A stretch of DNA of 64,000 nt from Eubacterium multiforme (GCF_030813415.1 NZ_JAUSUF010000008.1:55975-119974); one strand, 5' to 3'. Positions 45,651 to 54,375 are shown, numbered from the stretch's first letter. Notes: a model not told the origin generated them from the sequence alone. Program-made: numbers and translations.

Positions 45651-47384
45651 ATGAAAAATAAAAAGATTCACTCGTTAATAGCAGCTATTGTTATAACTGT
45701 AAGTTTGGTAAGTCCAAATATTAAGGCTTTTGCAGCAGATTTAAATTTAAAATCTAATGATAATATGCTAACAAATACTACTTTAGTGGAAAGAAATGAA
45801 AGTAGTAAAGAAATTAGTTTGCTAGGTTATCAAGATAAAGAATATGCAAATATTAAATTTAATTTGGATGAAGGAAAATTAATTTTAAAAACAAATAATA
45901 TTCAGCCACATAAATTTTTTGGTGGAGCCACTTATGTAAGTGTAAAAATATTAAATGAAAATAATAATTTAGTTTATGAAAAAAGTTTTATTGGAGACAA
46001 ATCCTTAAAAAGTAGTGAAAAAGAATTTAAAATTAAACCAGGATATAAATTAGAATTAACAAGTAAAGAACCAAATAGAGTGAAGGTATTAAATTCAGAT
46101 AGAAGCTTAGATAAAAGCGTTACTATAAAATCTAATAATATATTTGCAATTACTAAAGGTGGACTAAAAGAATATAATTATAAAAATAAAGAATTTAGAT
46201 TTTTAGGTTATGAAGATAAAGAGTATGCAAATATTAAATTTAATTTGGATGAAGGAAATGTAATTTTAAAAACAAATAATATTCAGCCACATAAATTTTT
46301 TGGAGGAGCTACTTATGTAGATATAAAAATATTAGATGAAAATAATAATTTAGTTTATAAGAAAAATTTTATTGGGGATAAGTTTTTAAAAAATGAAGAA
46401 AAGGAATTTAAAATTAAACCAGGATATAAATTAGAATTAAGAAATAGAGAACCAAATAGAGTAAAAATATTTGACGAAGATGGAAACGTAAACAAATCAT
46501 ATAAAGTTAGTGGAAAAACAAGTTTTGAAGTTACGAATAATGGATTAGTAGATTATGATAAAAGTATATTAGATGATATAACAAAACCTTTTCCAAACAA
46601 TTTATATTATGGAAGAAGCTTATTAAGTGAAGAAGGCAAAAAGGCTTGGGATTTATCTCTTAAAACATTATTAAAATATGATAATAGGGCAAATAAATAT
46701 ACTAAAAGAGATAGAGAAGGAAATGTTTTAGTTGAAATTAATTATGAAGAACATGGAATTTATCCAACTGTAAATGATGGAATGTGTATACAAAAATATT
46801 TAGTAAGAAATGAACCAAGAATGTTTCTTCTAAAAGATTGGGGAGCTGATATTAAGAAGGATAAAAGTCAAAAAGTTGTAGTTTCTCAAACATTCCATAT
46901 AGGAAATACAGCTCAAAATGGAGATGATTATCATAAAGCTTTATTGAAAATTGAACCAGAAGTTCAAAGGATACTAAGTGTAATAAATCCTAATATGACA
47001 GTTTATCAAAAAATAAAAGCACTTCAAGATAGTTATGAAAAAAGTTTAAGATATAGCTTTGAAGGAAGTAATAGTGATATTAGAGGAGTATTTATTAATC
47101 ACAAAGCAATTTGTGGAGGATATGCTAAAGGATTTGAGTATTTATTACAACGTATAGGAATAAACAATATATGGGTTAATGGGTATGCTGGTGGTCCACA
47201 TGCGTGGAATATGGTAGAAATATCAGGAAAATGGTATTTGATGGATACTACATGGGGTGGTCGTAATTGGTATTTAAGAGGTGCAAAGGATACTTCAAGT
47301 CGTAGTGTTTATGATACATTTAATCCTATGCCAAAATTAGAAGAAAATAGTATTTCATATGAACTAGCAGAATATAATGGTTAA
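45651..47384 (+). CDS. Secreted protein with two mucin-binding-like repeats and a transglutaminase-like domain
   Basis: 577 residues with a Sec signal peptide (cleavage after AFA, residue 28). Two tandem repeats of about 100 residues (about 58-157 and 185-283) each read L-G-Y-x-D-K-E-Y-A-N-I-K-F-N-L-D-E and then NNIQPHKFFGGATYV; this resembles the putative mucin/carbohydrate-binding module of enhancin-type M60 proteases (PF03272). The C-terminal part (about 380-545) is a transglutaminase/protease-like fold with a complete triad: Cys488 (CGGYAKGF), His517 (PHAWNMV) and Asp532 (LMDTTWG). There is no sortase or membrane anchor, so it is released. It is monocistronic, with a GGGAGG site. The function, perhaps mucus protein crosslinking or cleavage, is inferred. 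Confidence 0.85.
   Translation: MKNKKIHSLIAAIVITVSLVSPNIKAFAADLNLKSNDNMLTNTTLVERNESSKEISLLGYQDKEYANIKFNLDEGKLILKTNNIQPHKFFGGATYVSVKILNENNNLVYEKSFIGDKSLKSSEKEFKIKPGYKLELTSKEPNRVKVLNSDRSLDKSVTIKSNNIFAITKGGLKEYNYKNKEFRFLGYEDKEYANIKFNLDEGNVILKTNNIQPHKFFGGATYVDIKILDENNNLVYKKNFIGDKFLKNEEKEFKIKPGYKLELRNREPNRVKIFDEDGNVNKSYKVSGKTSFEVTNNGLVDYDKSILDDITKPFPNNLYYGRSLLSEEGKKAWDLSLKTLLKYDNRANKYTKRDREGNVLVEINYEEHGIYPTVNDGMCIQKYLVRNEPRMFLLKDWGADIKKDKSQKVVVSQTFHIGNTAQNGDDYHKALLKIEPEVQRILSVINPNMTVYQKIKALQDSYEKSLRYSFEGSNSDIRGVFINHKAICGGYAKGFEYLLQRIGINNIWVNGYAGGPHAWNMVEISGKWYLMDTTWGGRNWYLRGAKDTSSRSVYDTFNPMPKLEENSISYELAEYNG
45822..46500 (+). repeat. Tandem gene-internal duplication, period 381 nt
   Basis: Two copies (45822-46125 and 46203-46500) are nearly identical in bases as well as in protein; for example AATATTCAGCCACATAAATT occurs in both at the same offset of 381 nt. 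This suggests a recent duplication or ongoing homogenisation of the binding module. Confidence 0.88.
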
Positions 47385-47415
47385 GTATAAGATTTAAAAA
47401 TTTAAATGATAAATA

Positions 47416-47452
47416 TAAAATGACTTTATCTTTACAAAGATAAAGTCATTTT
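47416..47452. terminator. Bidirectional terminator between convergent genes
   Basis: AAAATGACTTTATCTTT pairs perfectly with AAAGATAAAGTCATTTT over ACA. Confidence 0.92.
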
Positions 47453-47457
47453 ATATT

Positions 47458-48150
47458 TTATAGTTTCTCTATCATTTTCTTAAGAATTGTTGTTGAGTTT
47501 TTAACACCAATTGGAGTAAACTTCTCATAATCCATATGAGCTCCATTATTAGCATTATCAGAAATAGATCTTATTACTACAAAAGGAATATGGTTTAAAT
47601 AGCAAACGTGAGCAATACTTGCGCCTTCCATTTCAACAGCCTTAGCATTAAACTCTGCCTCAAGCCACTTAATTTTTTCAATACTTGCAACAAATTGATC
47701 CCCAGATACAATTCTTCCAGAGAAAGTATTAAAACCTTCAATTTCATTACAAGCTTCCTTGCAAACTCTAACTAATTCATTATCACATACAAAATCAAAA
47801 GTATCTAATCTTGGTATTTGACCATGTCTATCACCAAATACTGTTGTATCCATATCATATTGAACTAAATTTTCAGCTATAACAACATCTCCAGGGTATA
47901 TGTCCATTCCAATACCACCAGCAACTCCAACGTTAATAATCTTATTAACCTTATATTCTGATATAAGTATTTGAGTACAAACTGCTGCATTAACCTTACC
48001 TATTCCAGAAACTACAGCAACAACATCTTTGCCCCAAAGTTTACCTTGATGGAAAGTCATATTAGCTTTAACTTTTTTATCTTCAACAGTCATATCTTGT
48101 AAAAGAATTTCTAATTCTTCATTCATTGCACTTATTATTCCAATTATCAT
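47458..48150 (-). CDS. mtnN: 5'-methylthioadenosine/S-adenosylhomocysteine nucleosidase
   Basis: 230 residues. It hydrolyses MTA and SAH to adenine and a thioribose sugar, in methionine salvage and autoinducer-2 precursor formation. IIGIISAMNEELEILL holds the catalytic Glu near residue 11. GIGKVNAA, GVAGGI, FVASIEKIKWL, EMEGASIAHVC and the catalytic Asp in VIRSISDNAN are all present. The start is the ATG at 48150, 9 nt after GGAGG; an upstream in-frame TTG at 48171 precedes that site. Confidence 0.96.
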   Translation of the reverse strand: MIIGIISAMNEELEILLQDMTVEDKKVKANMTFHQGKLWGKDVVAVVSGIGKVNAAVCTQILISEYKVNKIINVGVAGGIGMDIYPGDVVIAENLVQYDMDTTVFGDRHGQIPRLDTFDFVCDNELVRVCKEACNEIEGFNTFSGRIVSGDQFVASIEKIKWLEAEFNAKAVEMEGASIAHVCYLNHIPFVVIRSISDNANNGAHMDYEKFTPIGVKNSTTILKKMIEKL

Positions 48151-48627
48151 AAACACAATCCTCCATAACAAAAATTAGGCTATAATACCTAGTTATCATT
48201 ATAATGTTAATTAATAGTTTAGTAAACTAAGGTGAAATTTTATTATTTATGTGATTGGTGATTTTAATAGATAATTATTATTTTACAATATATTTTTGGA
48301 TATTAGCGTTAAATAAATTGTTTGTTTTTTCAATATTAATAATTGTAAATTAAGTAATTAAAAGTATATTATTATATAGAAATAAATTACAATATTTAAT
48401 ATAGAAAAATTTAAATAATACTTAAAAATTCAAAAATATAATTTAAAGGTTGTGCAGAGTAATAGTATTATTTTAGTTAGAAGATAAATTTATAAAAAGC
48501 ATTAAAAGTAGTATATTTGAAAAAAAGATGAATCATAAAATTTATTGATAAAAATTATATGATAGGGAATACATTTTATAGTAGCAGCATTGTTTTGTGT
48601 ATTTTTTATTAAAAAGAGGTGATTAAA
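48151..48627. other. AT-rich gap, no gene recognised
   Basis: About 480 nt. A short palindrome TAGTTT-n3-AAACTA near 48216 could be an operator for mtnN. No open frame with a ribosome binding site was found until 48619. Confidence 0.4.
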
Positions 48628-48789
48628 ATTAAAGATATAAAATTTAGTATAGTATTATTAATTTTTATGATAATATTTACACTTATAAAAAATTTTGCAC
48701 CACCTAAATACTTTGTATTATTTGTTATATTGTTACCATTTATAATAATTACTTTAGGATTAATTGCTTTTAGAAATAAAAATAAATAA
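48628..48789 (+). CDS. Putative 53-residue membrane protein with a non-AUG start
   Basis: An open frame of 53 codons with two hydrophobic segments (about 6-24 and 28-46) and a basic tail (RNKNK). A strong ribosome binding site (AGAGGTG) lies 6 nt before codon AUU at 48628. The only other in-frame candidates are a GTG at 48619, which is inside that site, and an ATG at codon 14. It may start with AUU, or be a gene whose start codon was lost. No family recognised. Confidence 0.4.
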   Translation: MKDIKFSIVLLIFMIIFTLIKNFAPPKYFVLFVILLPFIIITLGLIAFRNKNK

Positions 48790-48840
48790 TTTTGAGGGAA
48801 TAATTGTTATGTTTTTTTAATTAATTTAGGAGTGAATTAA

Positions 48841-48984
48841 ATGCATTTTGAACAAGATTATATGGAAAGAGTTACAAAAACTATATGAAATATGTTAGTT
48901 GCAATTGCTGCTGGAAAAGATTCAGTACAAAGTGGAATAGAAAAATTTTTTGGAATGATATGATTAAATAAATTTCTTGTATAA
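48841..48984 (+). pseudogene. Degraded small gene, DUF6483-like N-terminus with two in-frame TGA codons
   Basis: AGGAGTGA lies 6 nt before an ATG at 48841. The frame reads MHFEQDYMERVTKTI, then TGA (48886-48888), NMLVAIAAGKDSVQSG IEKFFGMI, TGA (48961-48963), LNKFLV and TAA. FEQDY near the start and the later GKDS resemble the beginning of clostridial DUF6483 proteins, which are about 200 residues long. Only the first 45 or so residues remain. Both TGA codons stand where Trp (TGG) would be natural, so single G-to-A changes explain them. Confidence 0.5.
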
Positions 48985-49042
48985 CCTAATGATATAAAAT
49001 AAAATATATATAAATATTTTTTACAAAAGGAGAGAAAAAATA

Positions 49043-49807
49043 ATGGCAGAACATTCATTATCAAGAATTGAGTTACTTATAGGAAAAGAAGGTTTAGATA
49101 AATTAAAAAAATCAAAGGTAGTTGTATTTGGAGTTGGTGGTGTTGGTAGCTTTACTGTAGAAGCATTAGCTAGAGCTGGTGTTGGAACTTTAGTTTTAAT
49201 TGATAATGATACAGTATCAATTAGTAATTTAAATAGACAAATACATGCAAACTATAATACTGTAGATAAAGTTAAAGTTGATGTTATGAAAGAAAGAATT
49301 TTAAGTATCAATAAAGATTGTAATGTAATAACTCATCAAACTTTTGTTACGCCAGATAACCTTAAAGATTTTATAGATGATGATGTAGATTATGTTGTAG
49401 ATGCAATTGATACAGTAACTGCAAAAATTGCTATTGCAAAGTATTGTTATGAAAATGATATAAAAATAATAAGTTCAATGGGAACAGGAAATAAGTTTGA
49501 TCCAACTCAATTTAAAGTAAGTGATGTATTTAAAACAAAGGTATGTCCTCTTGCAAAAGTAATGAGAAGGGAACTTAAAAATAGAGGAGTTAAAAAACTT
49601 AAAGTAGTTTATTCAGAAGAACTTCCAGTTAAACCAAATGTTCCAGAGGAAGTTAGTGAAGAAAAGAAAGAAGTTTCAGAAGATAATGGAAAAATAAATA
49701 TAGTAAAAAGACAAACGCCAGGTAGCATGCCTTTTGTACCTTCAGTTGCAGGTATGATAATTGGTGGAGAAGTTATAAAAGATATAATTGGAATGAATAA
49801 TAAATAA
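49043..49807 (+). CDS. tcdA: tRNA threonylcarbamoyladenosine dehydratase (cyclic t6A)
   Basis: 254 residues of the ThiF/E1-like family. It uses ATP to cyclise t6A at position 37 of tRNA. The nucleotide motif VFGVGGVGSFTVEALARAG (about 29-47), NRQIHA with the conserved Arg, DAIDTVTAK and the catalytic-Cys region (KVCPLAKVMRREL, with Cys near 173) are typical of TcdA/YgdL. AAGGAGAG lies before the ATG. Confidence 0.93.
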   Translation: MAEHSLSRIELLIGKEGLDKLKKSKVVVFGVGGVGSFTVEALARAGVGTLVLIDNDTVSISNLNRQIHANYNTVDKVKVDVMKERILSINKDCNVITHQTFVTPDNLKDFIDDDVDYVVDAIDTVTAKIAIAKYCYENDIKIISSMGTGNKFDPTQFKVSDVFKTKVCPLAKVMRRELKNRGVKKLKVVYSEELPVKPNVPEEVSEEKKEVSEDNGKINIVKRQTPGSMPFVPSVAGMIIGGEVIKDIIGMNNK

Positions 49808-49811
49808 TTAG

Positions 49812-49987
49812 TGTGGATAACTTTTAAGAGTAATATTTAAAAAGAGATAAATTTTGACTATTGTCGATTTACTTAGTCAAAAATATATAAGATGTAACAG
49901 TATATGAAATACAAGATGTAGTAGTTAGATTAAAAGTTATCAACAACATGTTGATAAAATTGGGGATAACTTTAAAGTTATCCCTAA
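49812..49987. other. Cluster of DnaA-box-like 9-mers and hairpins
   Basis: One exact DnaA box (TGTGGATAA, 49812-49820) is followed by TTATCAACA (49937-49945), TGTTGATAA (49949-49957), TGGGGATAA (49961-49969) and TTATCCCTA (49979-49987), each one or two bases from TTATCCACA. The last four also form two perfect hairpins (49937-49957 and 49963-49984), and another hairpin lies at 49852-49882. The second may double as the tcdA terminator. A further hairpin AGGCTAT/ATAGCCT is at 50070-50105. Confidence 0.45.
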
Positions 49988-50161
49988 ATGTATATAGAAT
50001 AGAAAACATATAATATATGATTAAAATTAAAATAAATCTAAAAAACTCTAAAAGTATTTCTTTAAATTTAGGCTATCTAATTAAAACTTAACTAAAATAT
50101 AGCCTTTAAAATCTATTTTACTCTTTTAAATTCTTAAATTTAATTTTCAAATTATCTAAAG

Positions 50162-50237
50162 GTTCATTTTTTCAATTTTAATACGAAGAAAAGATTACAC
50201 ATAACCAATATTATATAGAAAATTACTTCTATATAAT
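50162..50237 (+). promoter_or_regulatory. Operator-promoter 1 of the PTS regulon (regulator and transketolase genes)
   Basis: The 26-nt element 50162-50187 reads GTTCA-t-TTTTTCA-a-TTTTAAT-a-CGAA (lower case = positions that differ in copy 2), and TATAAT stands at 50232-50237, 44 nt downstream. There is no good -35 box, as expected for an activator-dependent promoter. Copy 2 is at 54300-54375. Confidence 0.72.
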
Positions 50238-50260
50238 AAGAATGGAAAGGATTGAATGAT

Positions 50261-52390
50261 ATGGAACTTAATAAAGATTGTATTCAAATATTACAATATC
50301 TCGTAGAAAAGAATGATTTTGTAGAGATAGATGAAATAGCAAAAAAATATAAAGTAACAAATAGAGCAATAAGATACAAAATAGATAAGATAGAAAAGTT
50401 TTTGCTTAAAAATGGATTTGGATATTTGGATAGAAAATATAAAAAAGGAATAAGGGTGCCAGAAGATAAAAACTTAAAAAACTATCTAAATAAATTTGTT
50501 GGAGAATATACACCATATAAATATGTATATTCTAAAGAAGAAAGATATTTACATATGTTGCTTAAATTACTTCAAAGTGATACTCCTGTAAAAATAAGAT
50601 TTTTTGAAGAAAAATTATGTGTATCTAAAAATACCTTACTAAAAGAATTAGATTCCATTGGAGAGTGGCTAAAGGAAAGAAATTTAACTTTAGTTAGAAA
50701 GCCAAAAATAGGGATGATTGTAGAGGGTAATGAAATCGATAAACGTAATGCTGTTGTAAAGATAATATCTCAATCAACTTCCTCAGAAGACTTATTAAAT
50801 TATGTTTCAAGGAAATCAATTCAGTCAAAAATAAATAATTTACAATTTGACACTTTATTTTCTGATATAGATATAGATTTTATAGATGGTCTTATAAAGA
50901 GAGCAGAAATAGAACTAAAAAGAGAGTTTAGTGATGAAGCTTATGGTGGATTAATTACTCACTTATCAATAATGATAAAGAGAGTTCAGCTTAATAAGGA
51001 AATATATCTTCCAAATATTAATGAGGACATAGTTAAAGAAACAAAGGAATATGAAGTTTCTAAAAATATTATTGAAAAAATAGAGAGTCACTATAATATT
51101 AAAGTTCCTGAATGTGAAATAAGTTATATAGTAATTCATCTTTTAGGTGCAAAGGTTTTAAAGAACATTTCATCAGGAGAAAGTAAATACAAAGACAGTG
51201 AACTTAATAAAGTAGTTAATTTAATGACGGACTATATTGAAATGTCTTATGGAATTAAGTTTGCAGAAGAGGAAAAAGAAGGACTTATAGAAGGACTAAT
51301 ACTTCATTTAAGACCTAGTATATATAGAATAAAATATGGCTCAAACCTTATAAATCCACTATTTGATAAGATAAAAACTAAATATCAGGAATTATTTAAA
51401 ATAGTTAAAGCATCTAGTAAATACTTAGAAGAATTTATTGGTTCTCCATTAAGTGAACATGAAATTTCATATATAGTTTTACATTATGGAGCAGCCCTAA
51501 GATTATATGAACAAAGAAAAAGTAAAAAAGCTAAAGTTATTATTGTTTGTGGAACTGGAATTGGAACATCAAAGATGATAGCTGCTAGTATTTATGAAAA
51601 GTTTCAAGTAGAAATTCTAGGAACATATGCAAGTAGAAATATTGATAGCAACATAGTAAAATCCTGTGATTACATAATTAGCACTATAGATATACCAACC
51701 CTTGAAAGAGATGAATATATAAAGATAACTCCTCTTCTTAGTGAAAAGGATTATGTAATATTAAATAAACATTTACTACCAATGGTTAAAAAAGAAGATT
51801 GTACAGATGAAATAGAAAAAGCAAATAGACTTATTGATACAATAAGAAAATATTGCAATATAACAGATGAAGAACAATTAAAATATGAAATATTATATGA
51901 GCTAAAAAGAAAAGAGGAGAAATTCCCAGAAGAAAAAAGAGATATATCTTTATCAGAGTTTTTAAGAAAAGAAACTATAGAATTAAAGCTTAACTGTAAA
52001 GACTTTGAAGATGTAATTTTAAAGGGGGTTGAACCTTTAGAAAGAAAGGGATACATAACTGAAAAGTATGGAAAAGAGATAATAAAAAATTTAAAAGCTT
52101 TAGGACCATATATGGTTATTGCACCTGGAGTTTGTTTAGCTCATGCTAATTTACCAGAGGAAATTAATAAAACTTCAATGAGCTTTATTAATTTAAAGTA
52201 TCCAATTAAGTTTAATAGTAAATTTAATGATCCAGTTAAGATTGTACTAACTTTTGCAACTAAGGATAAAGAGTCACATTTACATGCTCTTTCACAATTT
52301 ATGGATATAATAAACAATCCAAATGAATTGCAAAAGCTTATGAATGCATCATCTAAAGATGAGGTGTTAAAAGTAATAAATAAGTACTAA
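50261..52390 (+). CDS. PRD-containing transcriptional activator with EIIB- and EIIA-like domains
   Basis: 709 residues, the MtlR/LicR/ManR type, not a BglG RNA antiterminator. Order: two DNA-binding helix-turn-helix parts (about 1-170, with NRAIRYKIDKIEKFL early), PRD1 (about 185-295), PRD2 (about 305-410), an EIIB-like domain with Cys430 (VCGTGIGTS) and an EIIA-like domain with His628 (CLAHAN). Phosphorylation of the PRD, EIIB and EIIA sites by the PTS would set its activity. Start: ATG at 50261, 10 nt after GGAAAGG; a TTG at 50252 is too close to that site. It heads the operon with both transketolase genes and probably acts on the two identical operators. Confidence 0.9.
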   Translation: MELNKDCIQILQYLVEKNDFVEIDEIAKKYKVTNRAIRYKIDKIEKFLLKNGFGYLDRKYKKGIRVPEDKNLKNYLNKFVGEYTPYKYVYSKEERYLHMLLKLLQSDTPVKIRFFEEKLCVSKNTLLKELDSIGEWLKERNLTLVRKPKIGMIVEGNEIDKRNAVVKIISQSTSSEDLLNYVSRKSIQSKINNLQFDTLFSDIDIDFIDGLIKRAEIELKREFSDEAYGGLITHLSIMIKRVQLNKEIYLPNINEDIVKETKEYEVSKNIIEKIESHYNIKVPECEISYIVIHLLGAKVLKNISSGESKYKDSELNKVVNLMTDYIEMSYGIKFAEEEKEGLIEGLILHLRPSIYRIKYGSNLINPLFDKIKTKYQELFKIVKASSKYLEEFIGSPLSEHEISYIVLHYGAALRLYEQRKSKKAKVIIVCGTGIGTSKMIAASIYEKFQVEILGTYASRNIDSNIVKSCDYIISTIDIPTLERDEYIKITPLLSEKDYVILNKHLLPMVKKEDCTDEIEKANRLIDTIRKYCNITDEEQLKYEILYELKRKEEKFPEEKRDISLSEFLRKETIELKLNCKDFEDVILKGVEPLERKGYITEKYGKEIIKNLKALGPYMVIAPGVCLAHANLPEEINKTSMSFINLKYPIKFNSKFNDPVKIVLTFATKDKESHLHALSQFMDIINNPNELQKLMNASSKDEVLKVINKY

Positions 52391-52409
52391 TAGAAATGGA
52401 GGAAATATC

Positions 52410-53228
52410 ATGAGAAAAGAAGAAGAACAATTTTTAATTGAAAAATGTAAGAGAGTAAGAAAATTATTGGTAGAAGAAATAAACAGTGTAGGAAAAGGAC
52501 ATTATGGTGGAAGTTTATCAATAATTGAAGTTTTAACACTTTTATATAATAAGGAAATGAATATAGACCCTTCAAATCCTAAAAAAGAGGATAGAGATAG
52601 ACTAGTTTTATCTAAGGGACATGCAGGTCCAGCATTATATGCAGTTTTAGCAGATAAAGGATATATAGAAGAGAAAGCTTTATTTACTTTAAATAAAGAA
52701 AATACTCTTCTTCCAAGTCATTGTGATATGAATAAAACTAATGGTGTAGATATGACAACAGGTTCTTTAGGACAGGGAATAAGCTGTGCTGTTGGAATGG
52801 CTAAGGCTTCAAAGATAAAGAAGGACAATGCTTATATTTATTGTATAGTTGGAGATGGAGAATGTAATGAAGGTCAAGTTTGGGAGGCTGCACTAGCTGC
52901 TTCAAATTTTGGACTTAATAACCTAATTACATTTGTAGATTATAATAAGCTACAGCTAGATGGAAAAACAGAGGATATTATGGATATGCACCCAATGGAT
53001 GATAAGTGGAGAGCCTTTGGATGGCATGTTATATCAGTAGATGGACATAATTTAAAAGATATACATAAGGCAATAGAAGAGGGAAAAGGTCAAGAGAAAC
53101 CAGTTGCAATTATTTTAGCTACTAAAAAAGGAAAAGGAGTTTTAGCAGTTGAAAAAGCAGGGTATAAATCTCACAGTATGGGATTAACTGAAGAAGAATA
53201 TAAAAATTCAATAAAGGAATTAAGCTAG
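52410..53228 (+). CDS. Transketolase, N-terminal subunit
   Basis: 272 residues, the thiamine diphosphate half of a split transketolase. GHYGGSLSIIEVLTLLYN, LSKGHAGPALYAVLA, and the cofactor motif GDGECNEGQVWEAA with NNLITFVDYNKLQ are present. It needs the C-terminal subunit encoded 12 nt downstream. It moves two-carbon units between ketose and aldose phosphates. GGAGG precedes the ATG, 20 nt after the regulator gene. Confidence 0.95.
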   Translation: MRKEEEQFLIEKCKRVRKLLVEEINSVGKGHYGGSLSIIEVLTLLYNKEMNIDPSNPKKEDRDRLVLSKGHAGPALYAVLADKGYIEEKALFTLNKENTLLPSHCDMNKTNGVDMTTGSLGQGISCAVGMAKASKIKKDNAYIYCIVGDGECNEGQVWEAALAASNFGLNNLITFVDYNKLQLDGKTEDIMDMHPMDDKWRAFGWHVISVDGHNLKDIHKAIEEGKGQEKPVAIILATKKGKGVLAVEKAGYKSHSMGLTEEEYKNSIKELS

Positions 53229-53240
53229 GAGGTTTTTGTT

Positions 53241-54167
53241 ATGGAAATGAGAAAAGTATTATGTGAAGTAATGGAAGACTTAATGAATAAGCATGATAAT
53301 ATTGTATTTATGGATGGTGATTTAGCAGAAGCTAATGGGACAATGCCTCTTAGAAGTATATTTAAAGAAAGAGCCTTTGATACTGGAATTAGTGAGGAAA
53401 ACATGGCTTCTATGGCTGCTGGAATGAGTGCTTATGGAATGAATCCATATATATGTACATTTACAGCCTTTGCAACTAGAAGAATATGTGACCAAATAGC
53501 AATATCAATGGCTTATGCAAAGCAAAATGTAAAAATAATTGGAACAGATGCTGGAATTGCATCAGAACTTAATGGGGGAACTCATATGAGTTTTGAGGAT
53601 ATAGGAGTTTTAAGAAGTATACCAGGAGTTACCATTGTAGATGTTGCAGATGAAGTTCAATTAAGAGAGGCATTATATGAAACTGTTAATTATAAAGGTG
53701 TAGTATATTTAAGAATGCCAAGAAAAGAAGTTCCTAAAATATATGATGAAAACTACAAGTTTAATTTATTTAAGGGAGACATAATTTCAGAGGGGAAGGA
53801 TATAACTATTTTTTCTACAGGAATTATGTGTAAGCCTGCAATTGATGCCTGTAATATTTTAAAAGAAGAGGGTATTAGTGCTGAAGTAATAAATATTCAT
53901 ACAATAAAACCAATTGATGAAGATATTATTATAAAGTCATTAAATAAAACTAAAGCTGCAGTAACTTGTGAAAACCATAATATTTTAGGTGGGCTTTATA
54001 GTGCTGTTTCTGAAGTAGCTTGCAGGAATATTCCTGTACCTATTGAGCCAATTGGAATAGTTGATCACTTTGGGGAAGTAGGAAGTAGAAAATTCCTTTC
54101 AGAAAAATATAAAATGACAGCATTAGATATAGTAGAAGCCTGTAAGAAAGTAATAAATAAAAAATAA
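53241..54167 (+). CDS. Transketolase, C-terminal subunit
   Basis: 308 residues, with the pyrimidine-binding and C-terminal domains. DTGISEENMASMAAGMSAYG contains the catalytic Glu, and FTAFATRRICDQIAISMAYA and EPIGIVDHFGEVG follow. It completes the split transketolase. A terminator follows, so the regulator, tktN and tktC form the first unit of the regulon. Confidence 0.95.
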   Translation: MEMRKVLCEVMEDLMNKHDNIVFMDGDLAEANGTMPLRSIFKERAFDTGISEENMASMAAGMSAYGMNPYICTFTAFATRRICDQIAISMAYAKQNVKIIGTDAGIASELNGGTHMSFEDIGVLRSIPGVTIVDVADEVQLREALYETVNYKGVVYLRMPRKEVPKIYDENYKFNLFKGDIISEGKDITIFSTGIMCKPAIDACNILKEEGISAEVINIHTIKPIDEDIIIKSLNKTKAAVTCENHNILGGLYSAVSEVACRNIPVPIEPIGIVDHFGEVGSRKFLSEKYKMTALDIVEACKKVINKK

Positions 54168-54193
54168 TAGTTTAAAAATATTTTATAAAAAGC

Positions 54194-54250
54194 AAGAGGA
54201 TAGCCACTTCTAAAATAATATTTTTGGAGGGTTATCCTTTTATTTTTTTA
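54194..54250 (+). terminator. Terminator between the two halves of the PTS locus
   Basis: GAGGATAGCC pairs with GGGTTATCC (G-U included), with an inner CTTC/GGAG region and the tail TTTTATTTTTTT. Confidence 0.78.
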
Positions 54251-54299
54251 ATTTAGGAAATATTTTAGAGAATTTTTAATTTTAATATAAGTACTTTTA

Positions 54300-54375
54300 G
54301 TTCAATTTTTCACTTTTAATTCGAAATAGAAGGTGTTGAAAACATATTCAAAGGGAAATTCAAATTATATATAAT
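54300..54375 (+). promoter_or_regulatory. Operator-promoter 2 of the PTS regulon (EIIA-EIIB-EIIC-transaldolase)
   Basis: The element 54300-54325 reads GTTCA-a-TTTTTCA-c-TTTTAAT-t-CGAA, identical to copy 1 at 23 of 26 positions. TATAAT at 54370-54375 is again exactly 44 nt downstream. Confidence 0.72.

Noticed and set aside
3210..48464. The words TTGTACAGAGTAATA (3210) and TTGTGCAGAGTAATA (48450) look like a shared site.
   Set aside because: A 15-mer with one mismatch is expected many times by chance among all pairs of positions in 64 kb, and the contexts differ.
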